From Lampropedia aestuarii (GTDB lineage: Bacteria > Pseudomonadota > Gammaproteobacteria > Burkholderiales > Burkholderiaceae_C): a stretch of DNA of 55,816 bases. The notes under the pieces were generated by a model. The model was not told the origin of the DNA and searched no databases. It saw only the letters and a list, made by a program, of their open reading frames with translations. This document shows, piece after piece, positions 10,175 through 18,964 of this stretch. The position numbers were made by a program, and so were the translations under genes. The DNA lies in assembly GCF_004803635.1 (NCBI RefSeq), contig NZ_SSWX01000026.1, positions 259 through 56,074 of the forward strand, in the 5' to 3' direction. Each line of letters starts with the position of its first letter. Position 1 is the stretch's first letter.

Positions 10175-11029
10175 ATGAACTCGACACCCACCTCCACTCG
10201 CCGCACTCCCGTCAGTTTGGAGTTTTTCCCGCCTAAAACAGACGCTGGTGCAGACAAACAGCGCCAGGCCCGTGCCGATCTGTATGCCTTGCAACCAGAA
10301 TTTTGCTCTGTCACCTACGGCGCCGGAGGTTCCACACAAGAAGGCACCTTCCGCAATGTGGCGGAAATTCTGGCCGAAGGCCAGCAAGCGGCCTCGCACT
10401 TCTCGTGCATTGGAGCGACACACGAGAAAGTACGCACCGAGCTGCAACAGCTCAAAGCCATGGGCGTGCAGCGCCTGGTCGCTTTGCGCGGTGATCTGCC
10501 CAGTGGCTACGGCCTAGGCGGGCAGTTTCATTACGCCAGCGATCTGGTGGCCTTTATTCGCGCTGAAACCGGCGACCACTTCCACATCGAGGTAGCCGCC
10601 TACCCTGAAATGCATCCCCAAGCGCACTCGCCCAAGCAAGACCTGCAGGCCTTTGCAAGCAAGGTCCACGCTGGGGCGAACTCGGCCATTACCCAGTACT
10701 TTTTCAATGCGGATGCGTATTTGCGCTTTCGCGACGAGGCGCAAGCGCTTGGCCTGGCAATCCCGATCGTGCCAGGCATCATGCCCATCATGGGATCGAG
10801 CCAATTGCTGCGTTTCTCCGATGCCTGCGGCGCAGAAGTGCCGCGCTGGATGCGCACCCGGCTGCAATCGTTTGGCGATGACAGTGCATCGATTCGGGCC
10901 TTTGGCCTCGACACCATCACCGATCTGTGCGCGCGCCTGATCCGTGAAGGCGTGCCAAGTCTGCACTTCTACACAATGAACCAAAGTCCCTTGGTGCTTG
11001 AAATCAGCAAACGTTTGAACTTAGTTTGA
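10175..11029 (+). CDS. metF: Methylenetetrahydrofolate reductase (NAD(P)H)
   Basis: FAD-dependent TIM-barrel enzyme reducing 5,10-methylene-THF to 5-methyl-THF, the methyl donor for methionine synthesis. It has 284 residues (E. coli 296). Visible are SLEFFPPKTD at the N-terminus with the catalytic Glu, SVTYGAGGSTQ, LRGD, YPEMHPQA, and TQYFFNADAYLRF, where FAD and substrate bind. AGGAAGG lies about 13 bp before the ATG at 10175; the frame extends 17 codons upstream without family support. It recycles the homocysteine made by AhcY. Confidence 0.95.
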   Translation: MNSTPTSTRRTPVSLEFFPPKTDAGADKQRQARADLYALQPEFCSVTYGAGGSTQEGTFRNVAEILAEGQQAASHFSCIGATHEKVRTELQQLKAMGVQRLVALRGDLPSGYGLGGQFHYASDLVAFIRAETGDHFHIEVAAYPEMHPQAHSPKQDLQAFASKVHAGANSAITQYFFNADAYLRFRDEAQALGLAIPIVPGIMPIMGSSQLLRFSDACGAEVPRWMRTRLQSFGDDSASIRAFGLDTITDLCARLIREGVPSLHFYTMNQSPLVLEISKRLNLV

Positions 11030-11250
11030 ACCTGACTCTCATAGTCAAGCTAGCCCAACTGAAAGGATTGATACGAGTTTTAATGCAGGCATGGACCAAC
11101 TCCCTGCCTGCGCTTTCGCCCTCGCACAGCGGCTCATTACCGCCCCTATTAGCAAAGGGATGGCCTACAGCCAAAGTGCCCAAGACCTGTCACGCACCTG
11201 CGCGCGCATGCATGAACGCGCAGGCCAAGCAGGCCGCTCGTTTACACCTC

Positions 11251-11910
11251 ATGCCCAACTCATCCCCTCCCCCTTGTAGTGGCCTGCTTGGCACGCTACT
11301 GCGCAACGGCTTGCTATTGAGCGCCGTAGTGCTAAGTGCCTGCACAACCGCTCCTTCAGAAGAGGTGGCCACGCCCATGGAGGCCACGCGCTTCCTGGAT
11401 CTCGACATCATGCCGCCTGTCTATGAGCTGCTGCTGCCACCATCGGCCATGCCCTATCGCCTTGGTCTGCGCGCCAGCCCTGAATCGGTCAGAAGCAACC
11501 TGGTGCCAGGCCTGCATGATTGGTCGCAGCCTGAGCCACAGGACCTCTACCAAACCGGCTTGGCTTCTTGGTATGGCGACAAATTCCATGGCCGTTTGAC
11601 CGCCAATGGTGAGCGCTACGACATGAATGCAATGACGGCCGCTCACCCCAGCCTGCCATTCGACACCAACGTCTGTGTGCGCAGCCTGCTCACCGGCAAG
11701 GAAGTGCAGGTGCGCATCAATGACCGCGGCCCTTTTGTTGGCCGACGCGTGATCGATCTCAGCCGCGCTGCCGCAGAGTCCCTGGGCATGCTCTCGCAAG
11801 GGCTTAAAACTGTGGCGATCTGGATTCCGGACGAGGAAAGCCCAGTCTGCGGCGACGGTGTCGTCGCCCTCCAAGGCAAAGGCACAATCCATACCGCCCA
11901 AAACGAATAG
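11251..11910 (+). CDS. rlpA: RlpA-type septal-ring lipoprotein
   Basis: A 219-residue predicted lipoprotein: hydrophobic GLLLSAVVLSAC ends in a lipobox-like LSAC near residue 31. A double-psi beta-barrel RlpA domain follows (GLASWYGDKFHGRLTANGE, then VRINDRGPFVGRRVIDLS with the catalytic-type Asp, and AAESLGM). RlpA proteins act on denuded glycan strands at the division septum or bind them. There is no SPOR domain, so this is a minimal form. The frame is open from 11026, overlapping the metF stop; the start at 11251 was chosen because it gives a normal signal sequence, but no good ribosome-binding site is visible. Confidence 0.8.
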   Translation: MPNSSPPPCSGLLGTLLRNGLLLSAVVLSACTTAPSEEVATPMEATRFLDLDIMPPVYELLLPPSAMPYRLGLRASPESVRSNLVPGLHDWSQPEPQDLYQTGLASWYGDKFHGRLTANGERYDMNAMTAAHPSLPFDTNVCVRSLLTGKEVQVRINDRGPFVGRRVIDLSRAAAESLGMLSQGLKTVAIWIPDEESPVCGDGVVALQGKGTIHTAQNE

Positions 11911-12021
11911 CCCTCGTTGAGGACCTGCTTAAACCGGCCTGTACCTGCGCTACAAAGCCCCACCATACTACCCAATCGCGCTGACACTTTTCAGCGCCGC
12001 TCACCTGCAAGACTGCCTGCC

Positions 12022-13098
12022 ATGCACATCGGCTCTATTGAACTGGACAACCATTTGTTTGTCGCCCCGATGGCGGGTGTGACCGATCGCCCGTTTCGCA
12101 TGCTCTGCCGGCAACTGGGCGCAGGATACGCCGTCAGCGAAATGGTGACATCGCAGCCCCATTTGTACGCCAGCTTGAAAACTTCACGCCGTGCCAACCA
12201 CGAAGGTGAGCCTGGCCCGATCTCGGTGCAGATTGCCGGCACCGAGGCGGCCATGATGGCTGAAGCGGCGCGCTACAACATCGAGCGTGGTGCACAAATC
12301 ATCGACATCAATATGGGCTGTCCTGCCAAAAAGGTCTGCAATGCCTGGGCTGGTTCAGCGCTGATGCAGAACGAGCCCTTGGCCATTGAGATTGCCGAGG
12401 CCGTCGTCAAGGCCTGCCTGCCCTTTGGTGTTCCGGTGACGCTCAAAATGCGCACCGGCTGGTCGAGCGACAACAAAAATGCCCCCGTATTGGCAAAAGC
12501 CTTTGAGTCAGTGGGCATCCAAATGCTCACCGTACACGGCCGCACCCGAGAGCAGGGCTATAAAGGCCAGGCTGAATACGCCACCGTCACCGCAGTCAAA
12601 CAGGCGGTGCGCATCCCCGTCGTCGCCAATGGCGATATCAACAGCAGCGAAAAAGCCGCCCAAGTCTTGCAAATCACAGGCGCAGATGCCGTGATGGTCG
12701 GCCGCGCAGCCCAGGGCAGGCCTTGGATTTTTCGTGAAATTGCGCATTACCTGGCCACCGGCGAACACTTGGCTGCGCCGCAAACGCTGCAGGTGCGGCA
12801 GTGGCTGCTTGACCACTTGCTGGAGCATTACAGCCTGTACGGCGAGCACACCGGCGTGCGCTCAGCTCGCAAGCACATCGGCTGGTATATCAAAGGCATT
12901 GCAGGCCAGGACAGCTTGCGCACGCGTATCAATGCCGAGCAAGATTGCCAGCAGCAATGGCAGGCCGTGGCCGATTTCCTTGAAGATTTGGCACGCACAC
13001 AGCCTGTTTGGCCTATGGCTCAGGCAACAGCCTCCACTGAACCAGTTGCTGACGACGAGGCTGCCTGTGGCAGCTGCTCAAACCACACAGCAAACTGA
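12022..13098 (+). CDS. dusB: tRNA-dihydrouridine synthase B
   Basis: FMN-dependent enzyme that reduces U17-type uridines in tRNA. It has 358 residues (E. coli 321). Markers are APMAGVTDRPFR at the N-terminus, DINMGCPAKKV with the catalytic Cys near 103, TLKMRTGW, TVHGRTREQGY, PVVANGDI and the FMN-phosphate motif VGRAAQGRPWIF. The last 35 residues after the helical domain form an acidic, Cys-containing tail (DDEAACGSCSNH) not needed for the fold. As in E. coli it lies upstream of fis on the same strand, but 299 bp separate them here. Confidence 0.94.
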   Translation: MHIGSIELDNHLFVAPMAGVTDRPFRMLCRQLGAGYAVSEMVTSQPHLYASLKTSRRANHEGEPGPISVQIAGTEAAMMAEAARYNIERGAQIIDINMGCPAKKVCNAWAGSALMQNEPLAIEIAEAVVKACLPFGVPVTLKMRTGWSSDNKNAPVLAKAFESVGIQMLTVHGRTREQGYKGQAEYATVTAVKQAVRIPVVANGDINSSEKAAQVLQITGADAVMVGRAAQGRPWIFREIAHYLATGEHLAAPQTLQVRQWLLDHLLEHYSLYGEHTGVRSARKHIGWYIKGIAGQDSLRTRINAEQDCQQQWQAVADFLEDLARTQPVWPMAQATASTEPVADDEAACGSCSNHTAN

Positions 13099-13348
13099 AA
13101 AATACTCCGAGAGCCCATGTCTTGGCGCGACAGCAGGCCTGGCCTTTCCTCCAACACGCAGGCAATAGCAATCAAAAGACAGCTGCGTAAGAACCACCGC
13201 CTGCCTTCATAGTTGCAAGCTGGGCGCTATGCTCCCATGCAATCACCCGCGCATTTTCCACGCCTGCATAGTATGCTTTGGCAGATTCGTCTGCGCCTGC
13301 TGTGTGATCATCAACGCGTTCACCGCATCGACGGCGCGACAGCTGCGG

Positions 13349-13354
13349 TATAGT
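13349..13354 (+). promoter_or_regulatory. Probable fis promoter -10 element
   Basis: TATAGT followed by a GC-rich discriminator (GCCGCC) about 45 bp before the fis ATG, in the unusually long dusB-fis gap. The -35 region is not clear. A GC-rich discriminator is typical of stringently controlled promoters. The gap from 13099 holds no gene I can support. Confidence 0.4.
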
Positions 13355-13397
13355 GCCGCCTCGTCCAAAAAACCCCAAACAAGGGGGATACCTCAGT

Positions 13398-13640
13398 ATG
13401 AAGCCAACTATCAGTGATTGCGTCCGGGATAACTTACAACAGTATTTCAAAGATCTGGATGGCCAAGATCCAGTCAACGTCTACGACATGGTGATCCATC
13501 TGGTTGAAAAGCCGGTGCTCGAAGAGATCATGGCCCGCGCCAATCACAACCAATCCCGCGCAGCGCAATGGCTGGGTTTGAACCGCAATACATTGCGCAA
13601 AAAACTGCAGCACCACGCATTGCTCGACAACGACAACTAA
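13398..13640 (+). CDS. fis: Nucleoid-associated DNA-binding protein Fis
   Basis: An 80-residue Fis homologue. The N-terminal beta-hairpin arm is shorter than in E. coli (98 residues), as in other betaproteobacteria. The helix-turn-helix is evident in the C-terminal half (RANHNQSRAAQWLGLNRNTLRKKL). It bends DNA and acts on growth-rate-controlled promoters. The upstream AAGGGGG and the ATG at 13398 fit the family; the frame extends 15 codons further upstream without support. In many relatives purH and ruvC follow; here a TRAP transporter follows instead. Confidence 0.95.
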   Translation: MKPTISDCVRDNLQQYFKDLDGQDPVNVYDMVIHLVEKPVLEEIMARANHNQSRAAQWLGLNRNTLRKKLQHHALLDNDN

Positions 13641-13692
13641 GGCGCAAGCCCTGAGCAGATTCACCCGCCCACAATGACCCCAGTAGCATGAG

Positions 13693-13706
13693 GGCAAGCG
13701 CTTGCC
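13693..13706. promoter_or_regulatory. Perfect 14-bp palindrome between fis and dctP
   Basis: GGCAAGCGCTTGCC, a perfect dyad with no T-tract, 180 bp before dctP and 50 bp after fis. It could be an operator for the TRAP operon. No regulator gene is adjacent. Confidence 0.35.
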
Positions 13707-13887
13707 AGACATTTAACACAGCACCGCCAATGTTTGAACAATCGTTATATCCGACTAGGGCATTTGCTATTGGCAACTGCCCTTATTTGGCGTTACAGTC
13801 CTTCGGCTTTACCGCGTTGGGCTGACAGAGTGCATCCCGGGCACAGCACAGACACTTTTTTTCTATTCACTTCTACTCGGAGCTCTC

Positions 13888-14889
13888 ATGAAGTCCTTCA
13901 TCCGTCAAAGCACACAATGGTTGGCGCCTGCCTTGCTCAGCATGGCCGCTGCCGCAGCCCTGACCGTGGCAGCCCCAGCTGCCGCACAAGCGCCGCTGAA
14001 AATGGCCTATGCGCTGAGCCAACAGTCGCATTACGGGGCAGCCGGCAATGCATTTGCCAAAACCCTGGATGAAGGCAGTGGCGGCAAATACAAAGTACAG
14101 CAATTTGCCAATAGCGCCTTGGGCGGTGAGCGCGAAGTGATTGAAGGCCTGCAATTGGGCACCATCGACGTGGCGGTGCTGTCCACTGGCGCGACGATGA
14201 ATTTCGTGCCGTCAGCGGCCGTGTTTGATGTGCCATTCCTGCTGCGTGACCTCGACCATGCCCGCAATGTGCTGGATGGCGAAATTGGCCAGAACATGCT
14301 GGCTGAATTCAACAAACGCGGCCTGGTCGCCTTGGCCTGGGGTGAGCAAGGTTTCCGCCACCTCACCAACAATGTGCGCCCAGTGAGCACACCGGAAGAC
14401 GCCAAAGGCCTGAAAATCCGCACCACTGAGAACCAACTGCACATTGCTGCATTCCGTGAAATCGGCATTCTGCCAACGCCTATGGCCTGGCCAGAAGTGA
14501 TGACTGCGCTGCAACAAGGCACGATTGACGGTCAGGAAAACCCCCTGTCGGTGATCACATCGGCCAAGCTGTCGCAAGTGCAAAAGCACCTGGCGCTGAC
14601 TGGCCATGTGTACGCGCCTGCCGTGATCATCGTCTCGCCTTCGGTGTATGAAAGCCTGTCAGCAGAAGACAAGGCGCTGTTCCAAAAAGCCGGTAAAAAT
14701 GCTGGCCAGGCAATGCGCGATTTTGTCTCCGACGTGGAAATCTCAGGCGTTGAGCAACTCAAAAGCGAAGGCATGCAAGTCACCGAAGTGGATCGCGCCG
14801 CATTCGCCAAAGCCGTCGAGCCTGCCTACAAAGACTACAACAAGCGTTTTGGCGAAAAGCTGATTGAGCAAATCCGCAACACACAATAA
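13888..14889 (+). CDS. dctP: TRAP transporter substrate-binding protein
   Basis: A 333-residue periplasmic receptor. The signal peptide ends at about residue 35 (APAAAQA). DctP-fold features are LGGEREVIEGLQLGTIDVAVLS, FDVPFLLRDLDHARNVLDGEIG, KIRTTENQLH with the conserved ligand-carboxylate Arg, and GTIDGQENPLS. It delivers an organic acid to the DctQM membrane pair downstream. GGAG precedes the ATG. A 474-bp gap containing repeat copy B separates it from dctQ, far longer than usual in TRAP operons. The substrate is unknown; the binding Arg indicates a carboxylate. Confidence 0.92.
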   Translation: MKSFIRQSTQWLAPALLSMAAAAALTVAAPAAAQAPLKMAYALSQQSHYGAAGNAFAKTLDEGSGGKYKVQQFANSALGGEREVIEGLQLGTIDVAVLSTGATMNFVPSAAVFDVPFLLRDLDHARNVLDGEIGQNMLAEFNKRGLVALAWGEQGFRHLTNNVRPVSTPEDAKGLKIRTTENQLHIAAFREIGILPTPMAWPEVMTALQQGTIDGQENPLSVITSAKLSQVQKHLALTGHVYAPAVIIVSPSVYESLSAEDKALFQKAGKNAGQAMRDFVSDVEISGVEQLKSEGMQVTEVDRAAFAKAVEPAYKDYNKRFGEKLIEQIRNTQ

Positions 14890-14890
14890 G

Positions 14891-15022
14891 CGCTTAGAGC
14901 CTGTTTACCATCTCGACGCAGCCGCGTTGAAGCACCAAGGGATGCGGTGAGCGCCAACAAGCGGCTTGCACTGCCTCTTTTTGTGCCTTGCATGGCTACA
15001 CAGGGACGGTGGACAGGCTATT
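14891..15022. repeat. Dispersed repeat, copy B
   Basis: Begins 2 bp after the dctP stop with CTTAGAGCCTGTTTACCATC and ends with GGTGGACAGGCTATTG, the degenerate inverted end. The left interior (GCAGCCGCGTTGAAGCACC) matches copies C and F. The right interior, in reverse complement, reads GCAAGGCACAAAAAGAGGCA, as in copies A and D. It is therefore an intact two-ended copy. The remaining gap to dctQ (15023-15363) holds no gene I can support. Confidence 0.75.
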
Positions 15023-15363
15023 GAGAGAAGGGCCTGGCAGCACTCCGCTGCACGTATGGATGCGTGCCAGGACAAGATTGTTCGACAAAGGCCCGTGTTC
15101 TCAGTCTAAAATTGCCCCTTCGTCTCATGTGCGCTGGCTGCGCCTCTGTCCTACAGGGCTGTGGCGCGCCCTTTGATTTTCCATCAAACAGGAATCTGCT
15201 CTGATCGCCCCCACAACGGTCGCGATTAGCCAGTGATGCCATTGAGCGTGCCCTGTGCTTTGCAGCTACCTCTGCATCAAGCAGGAACACCCAAACCTTG
15301 CCTTGCTGGGTGGTGACGGTCACAACGACCACCGCTTGCCACACAAAGGTGGAGACCCTTTTC

Positions 15364-15870
15364 ATGACTCTCATCCATCGCATCGACAAAATCCTGTTTG
15401 GTTTTGTCTCTATCGTGGCCCAAGCCCTGTTGTGGCTGGCTATTGCTGCAGGCTTTTTCCAAGTCATCTCGCGTTTTGTGTTGCACTCTCCACTGGATTG
15501 GAGTGAGGTGCTGACCCGCTCGGCCATTATCTGGGCTGTGATGCTGGGTGTGGCATTGGCCTTTCGCCAAGGCTCAATGATTGCTGTAGAGTTTTTGCGT
15601 GAAAAACTGCAAGGCACCGCCAAGCGGGTACTAGAGGGCTTGGTGACATTGATCTGCCTGGGTTTTCTGGTCTTTCTGACCTGGATCGGCGGGCAAATGG
15701 CCTACCGCGTCCGCTTTCAAAGCCTTGCCGGGCTGGAGGTCTCGATCTCCTGGGTCTACCTGGCCATTCCGGTTGGCGCAGGTTTGGCCGCAATCGCCTT
15801 GCTGCTGCGCTGGCTGACCCCAGACGCGCCCGAATCTCAAGCCCCTGTGCGCAACGATGCACAAGGCTGA
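15364..15870 (+). CDS. dctQ: TRAP transporter small membrane subunit
   Basis: A 168-residue DctQ protein with four membrane helices. The motif SPLDWSEVLTRSAIIWAVMLGVALAFRQGSMI between helices 2 and 3, with the conserved Glu and Trp, is diagnostic. GGTGGAG precedes the ATG. The frame extends 22 codons upstream without family support. It pairs with dctM 45 bp downstream. Confidence 0.9.
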   Translation: MTLIHRIDKILFGFVSIVAQALLWLAIAAGFFQVISRFVLHSPLDWSEVLTRSAIIWAVMLGVALAFRQGSMIAVEFLREKLQGTAKRVLEGLVTLICLGFLVFLTWIGGQMAYRVRFQSLAGLEVSISWVYLAIPVGAGLAAIALLLRWLTPDAPESQAPVRNDAQG

Positions 15871-15915
15871 TATCCATCTTGACCTCCAACTGACCCCTCT
15901 TACGAAAGACCGATC

Positions 15916-17190
15916 ATGCCGCAGTTGATGATTGTCTCGATGATGATTTTCTTTGCCTTGTCACTGCCTGTGGCAGTGGCCATTGGCTTATCCAGCATCA
16001 CCGGCATTGCTTATGCCGGTATCAATTGGCTGGTCGTGCCCCAGCAATTGTTTGCCGCACTGGACAAGTTCCCACTGATGGCGATTCCCTTCTTCATTCT
16101 GGCCGGCAACCTGATGGAGTCAGGTGGCATCTCCCAGCGCATGGTGAATTTTGCCAAAAGCCTGGTCGGCGGTATTCAAGGCGGCTTGGCGATCACCTGT
16201 GTGCTCACTTGCATGATTTTTGCGGCCGTAGCCGGCTCCTCCGTGGCCACGACCTTTGCCGTTGGTGCCATTTTGATTCCGGCCATGGTCAAGCATGGCT
16301 ACCCGACACCTTTTGCCGCCTCGCTGCAAGCCACCGCTGCTGAACTAGGGGTGATCATTCCACCATCAGTGCCAATGATTTTGTATGCGGTCTCGACCGA
16401 AACCTCCACTGGCGAGATTTTCATCGGCGGCGTCATTCCTGGCCTGCTGATTGGCTTGGCCTTGATTTTGTACGTATGGCTGTATGCCCGCAAACACGGC
16501 TTGGGCAAGAGCGATGGCCAAGATCGCATGGCTGTTTGGCCTGCCTTCAAAAACTCTTGGTTGGCATTGCTGATGCCGGTGATCATTTTGGGCGGCATCT
16601 ATGGCGGCATATTCACACCGACCGAGGCCTCGGTCGTCGCCGTGGTTTATGCGTTGCTGGTCAGCCTGTTCATTTACCGCACCTTGAGTTTCAAAAAGCT
16701 AGCGCCAGTGTTCCACCGCTCGGTCGTGGGCACTGCGGTGATCATGTTCATCATTGCCAACGCTGGCGTATTCAGTTTCTTGCTCAACCGCGCAGGCGTG
16801 CCTGACATGCTGGGCCAATGGATTGGCGGTTTGTTTGACAGCAAATACCTGTTCCTGATGGCCGTCAACCTGGCCTTGTTCATCATTGGCATGTTCATTG
16901 AGACTTCGGCCTCCATTGTCGTGCTGGCTCCGCTGTTGCTGCCAGTTGCAGTCCAATTTGGCGTTGACCCGGTGCACTTCGGTATCATCATGATCGTCAA
17001 CTTGGCCTTGGGCATGGTGACACCGCCAATGGGGGTCAATCTTTTTGCCGCCTGCTCGATTGCCAAGATATCGTTAGAGCAAATGGTCAAACCGCTGATC
17101 CCGTTTGTCGCCGTGATCATGGGCTGTTTGATGCTCATTACCTATATTCCGGAAATTTCGCTGTACCTGCGCGATGTGGTGTACCGCTAA
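15916..17190 (+). CDS. dctM: TRAP transporter large membrane subunit
   Basis: A 424-residue DctM channel subunit with about 12 helices. Signatures include PLMAIPFFILAGNLMESGGIS, TCMIFAAVAGSSVATTFAVG, PPSVPMILYAV and the C-terminal NLALGMVTPPMGVNLFAA. It is a sodium-coupled secondary carrier that works with DctP and DctQ. It is the last gene of the TRAP unit; aat follows after 21 bp and may share its transcript. Confidence 0.94.
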   Translation: MPQLMIVSMMIFFALSLPVAVAIGLSSITGIAYAGINWLVVPQQLFAALDKFPLMAIPFFILAGNLMESGGISQRMVNFAKSLVGGIQGGLAITCVLTCMIFAAVAGSSVATTFAVGAILIPAMVKHGYPTPFAASLQATAAELGVIIPPSVPMILYAVSTETSTGEIFIGGVIPGLLIGLALILYVWLYARKHGLGKSDGQDRMAVWPAFKNSWLALLMPVIILGGIYGGIFTPTEASVVAVVYALLVSLFIYRTLSFKKLAPVFHRSVVGTAVIMFIIANAGVFSFLLNRAGVPDMLGQWIGGLFDSKYLFLMAVNLALFIIGMFIETSASIVVLAPLLLPVAVQFGVDPVHFGIIMIVNLALGMVTPPMGVNLFAACSIAKISLEQMVKPLIPFVAVIMGCLMLITYIPEISLYLRDVVYR

Positions 17191-17211
17191 GCAACAAGGC
17201 GCTGAGCCCGT

Positions 17212-17958
17212 ATGAGTGAACCCCAATCGCCCGCGTTTGCCTTTTTAGAGCCGGGCGATCCGTTTCCCGCGCCTGGCACCGTCACCGAAGAACTGGGCCC
17301 ACTGGCCATTGGGGGCGACTTGTCGGTGAGCACCTTGGTGTCCGCATACAGCCAAGGCATTTTCCCCTGGTATTCATCTGGCCCGATTCTGTGGTGGTCG
17401 CCCCAGCCCCGTATGGTGCTGCAAACAGGGCAATTCAAACTCACAAAATCGTTGCGCAAAACCATTGCCAATCTGCACCAGACGGGCCGTTTGCAGATTC
17501 AGGTTGATGGGCACTTTCAGACCGTGATCGGGCGCTGCGCCCGCGTGCCGCGTGCTGGTCAAAACGGCACTTGGATCGGCCAGGACATACAAGACGCCTA
17601 TGGCGAGCTGCACCAAGCAGGCTTCGCCCATAGCGTAGAAACCTGGCTCGATGGCGAGCTGGCCGGCGGGCTGTACTGCGTCAACATCGGCAAAGCGGTA
17701 TTTGGCGAGTCGATGTTCAGCCTGCGCTCCGATGCCTCCAAGATTGCGCTGGCAGCGCTGGTGGCGCTGTGCCGCAAACACCGGCTGCCGATCATCGACT
17801 GCCAACAAAATACCGCGCATTTGGCCTCTTTAGGCGCGCAAGAGATGGACCGGCAAGAATTTCTCACCCGCGTGGCCACACTGGCGCAGCAGCCCACGCC
17901 AGACTGGTCGTTCACGCCCAGCGATTGGCAACATTTACACCCGCATATTTTGCGCTGA
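17212..17958 (+). CDS. aat: Leucyl/phenylalanyl-tRNA-protein transferase
   Basis: Transfers Leu or Phe from charged tRNA to proteins with N-terminal Arg or Lys, making them ClpS/ClpAP substrates. It has 248 residues (E. coli 234). Conserved features are GLLAIGGDLS-like LGPLAIGGDLS, AYSQGIFPWYSSGPILWWSPQPRMVL, the ETWLDGELAGGLYCVNIGKAVFGESMFS acetyltransferase-like core and DCQQNTAHLASLGA. It lies next to bpt, the second N-degron transferase. Confidence 0.96.
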   Translation: MSEPQSPAFAFLEPGDPFPAPGTVTEELGPLAIGGDLSVSTLVSAYSQGIFPWYSSGPILWWSPQPRMVLQTGQFKLTKSLRKTIANLHQTGRLQIQVDGHFQTVIGRCARVPRAGQNGTWIGQDIQDAYGELHQAGFAHSVETWLDGELAGGLYCVNIGKAVFGESMFSLRSDASKIALAALVALCRKHRLPIIDCQQNTAHLASLGAQEMDRQEFLTRVATLAQQPTPDWSFTPSDWQHLHPHILR

Positions 17959-18071
17959 GCCTGCCTGCCCGCGCCCGCAGCGGGCATCCATCATGCGTCA
18001 GCACTTGTTCCAGCACACACTGTTTATCCCACTAACATGCCAGCGGCAAGTTGTTGATAATAGCGTCTGAT

Positions 18072-18821
18072 ATGAACGAATCTGCCCACTTCCCCTTGCA
18101 GTTTTATGCGACGGCGCCCTACCCCTGCAGCTACCTGCCTGGGCAAACCGCGCGCTCGCAAGTAGCCTCACCAGGTGAGCTGGTCGATGGACGCGTTTAT
18201 TCATTGCTGGTTGAGCGCGGGTTTCGGCGCAGCGGCCTGTTCACCTACCGTCCATACTGCGATGCCTGCCAGGCCTGTCAAACACTGCGCATTCCGGTGG
18301 CCGATTTTGTGCCCAATCGCAGCCAGCGCAGAACCTGGCGTGCCCACGCCCATTTGCAAACGCGTTTGATGCCCGCGTTGATGCACGCCAAGCATTACGC
18401 GCTCTACCAAAGCTACCTGAAAGCACGCCACAGCGAAGCAGGAATGGACAATGACGACCCCGCCGATTACGAGCAATTTCTGCTCAGCAGCCGCGTTGAC
18501 ACGCGCTTGTTGGAGTTCGTTCAAACTGATCCGAACGCGCCGCTGTCACCCCAGCTGCGGATGGTCAGCGTCATCGATGTCCTCGATCGCGGCTTGTCTG
18601 CCGTTTATACCTTCTACGACACCAATGCCTCCAAAGGTTTGGGCACCTACTCGATTCTCTGGTTGATTCAATGGGCTCGCCGCCTGGGTCTGCCCTATGT
18701 CTACCTCGGTTATTGGATTGCAGGCAGTGCAAAAATGGCGTACAAGGCCAATTTTCATCCGCATGAAATTCTTAAGGACGGCATCTGGCAGCGCATAGAG
18801 CACAGCCAGACTCCTGGCTAA
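18072..18821 (+). CDS. bpt: Aspartate/glutamate leucyltransferase (arginyl-transferase family)
   Basis: A 249-residue bacterial ATE-family enzyme that adds Leu to proteins with N-terminal Asp or Glu. The N-terminal Cys cluster YCDACQACQTLR near residue 67, the RSQRRTWR segment, and the C-terminal GNAT-like core (YTFYDTNASKGLGTYSILWLI, YVYLGYWIAGSAKMAYKANFHP) are characteristic. An in-frame non-ATG start 21 bp upstream is less likely. With aat it gives the cell both branches of the Leu N-degron pathway. Confidence 0.95.
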   Translation: MNESAHFPLQFYATAPYPCSYLPGQTARSQVASPGELVDGRVYSLLVERGFRRSGLFTYRPYCDACQACQTLRIPVADFVPNRSQRRTWRAHAHLQTRLMPALMHAKHYALYQSYLKARHSEAGMDNDDPADYEQFLLSSRVDTRLLEFVQTDPNAPLSPQLRMVSVIDVLDRGLSAVYTFYDTNASKGLGTYSILWLIQWARRLGLPYVYLGYWIAGSAKMAYKANFHPHEILKDGIWQRIEHSQTPG

Positions 18822-18964
18822 AATCTCTCAGCTGCACGCAAAACAAGCCACTGCGGCCAAGAAACCCTGCGAAGCGGGCACCACGGATGCCCGAATCACA
18901 GCCTGAGCCATTTATTGCTGGAGAACAGCGTTAAGATAGCCTTATCTACACCCATTGCAAAGCC

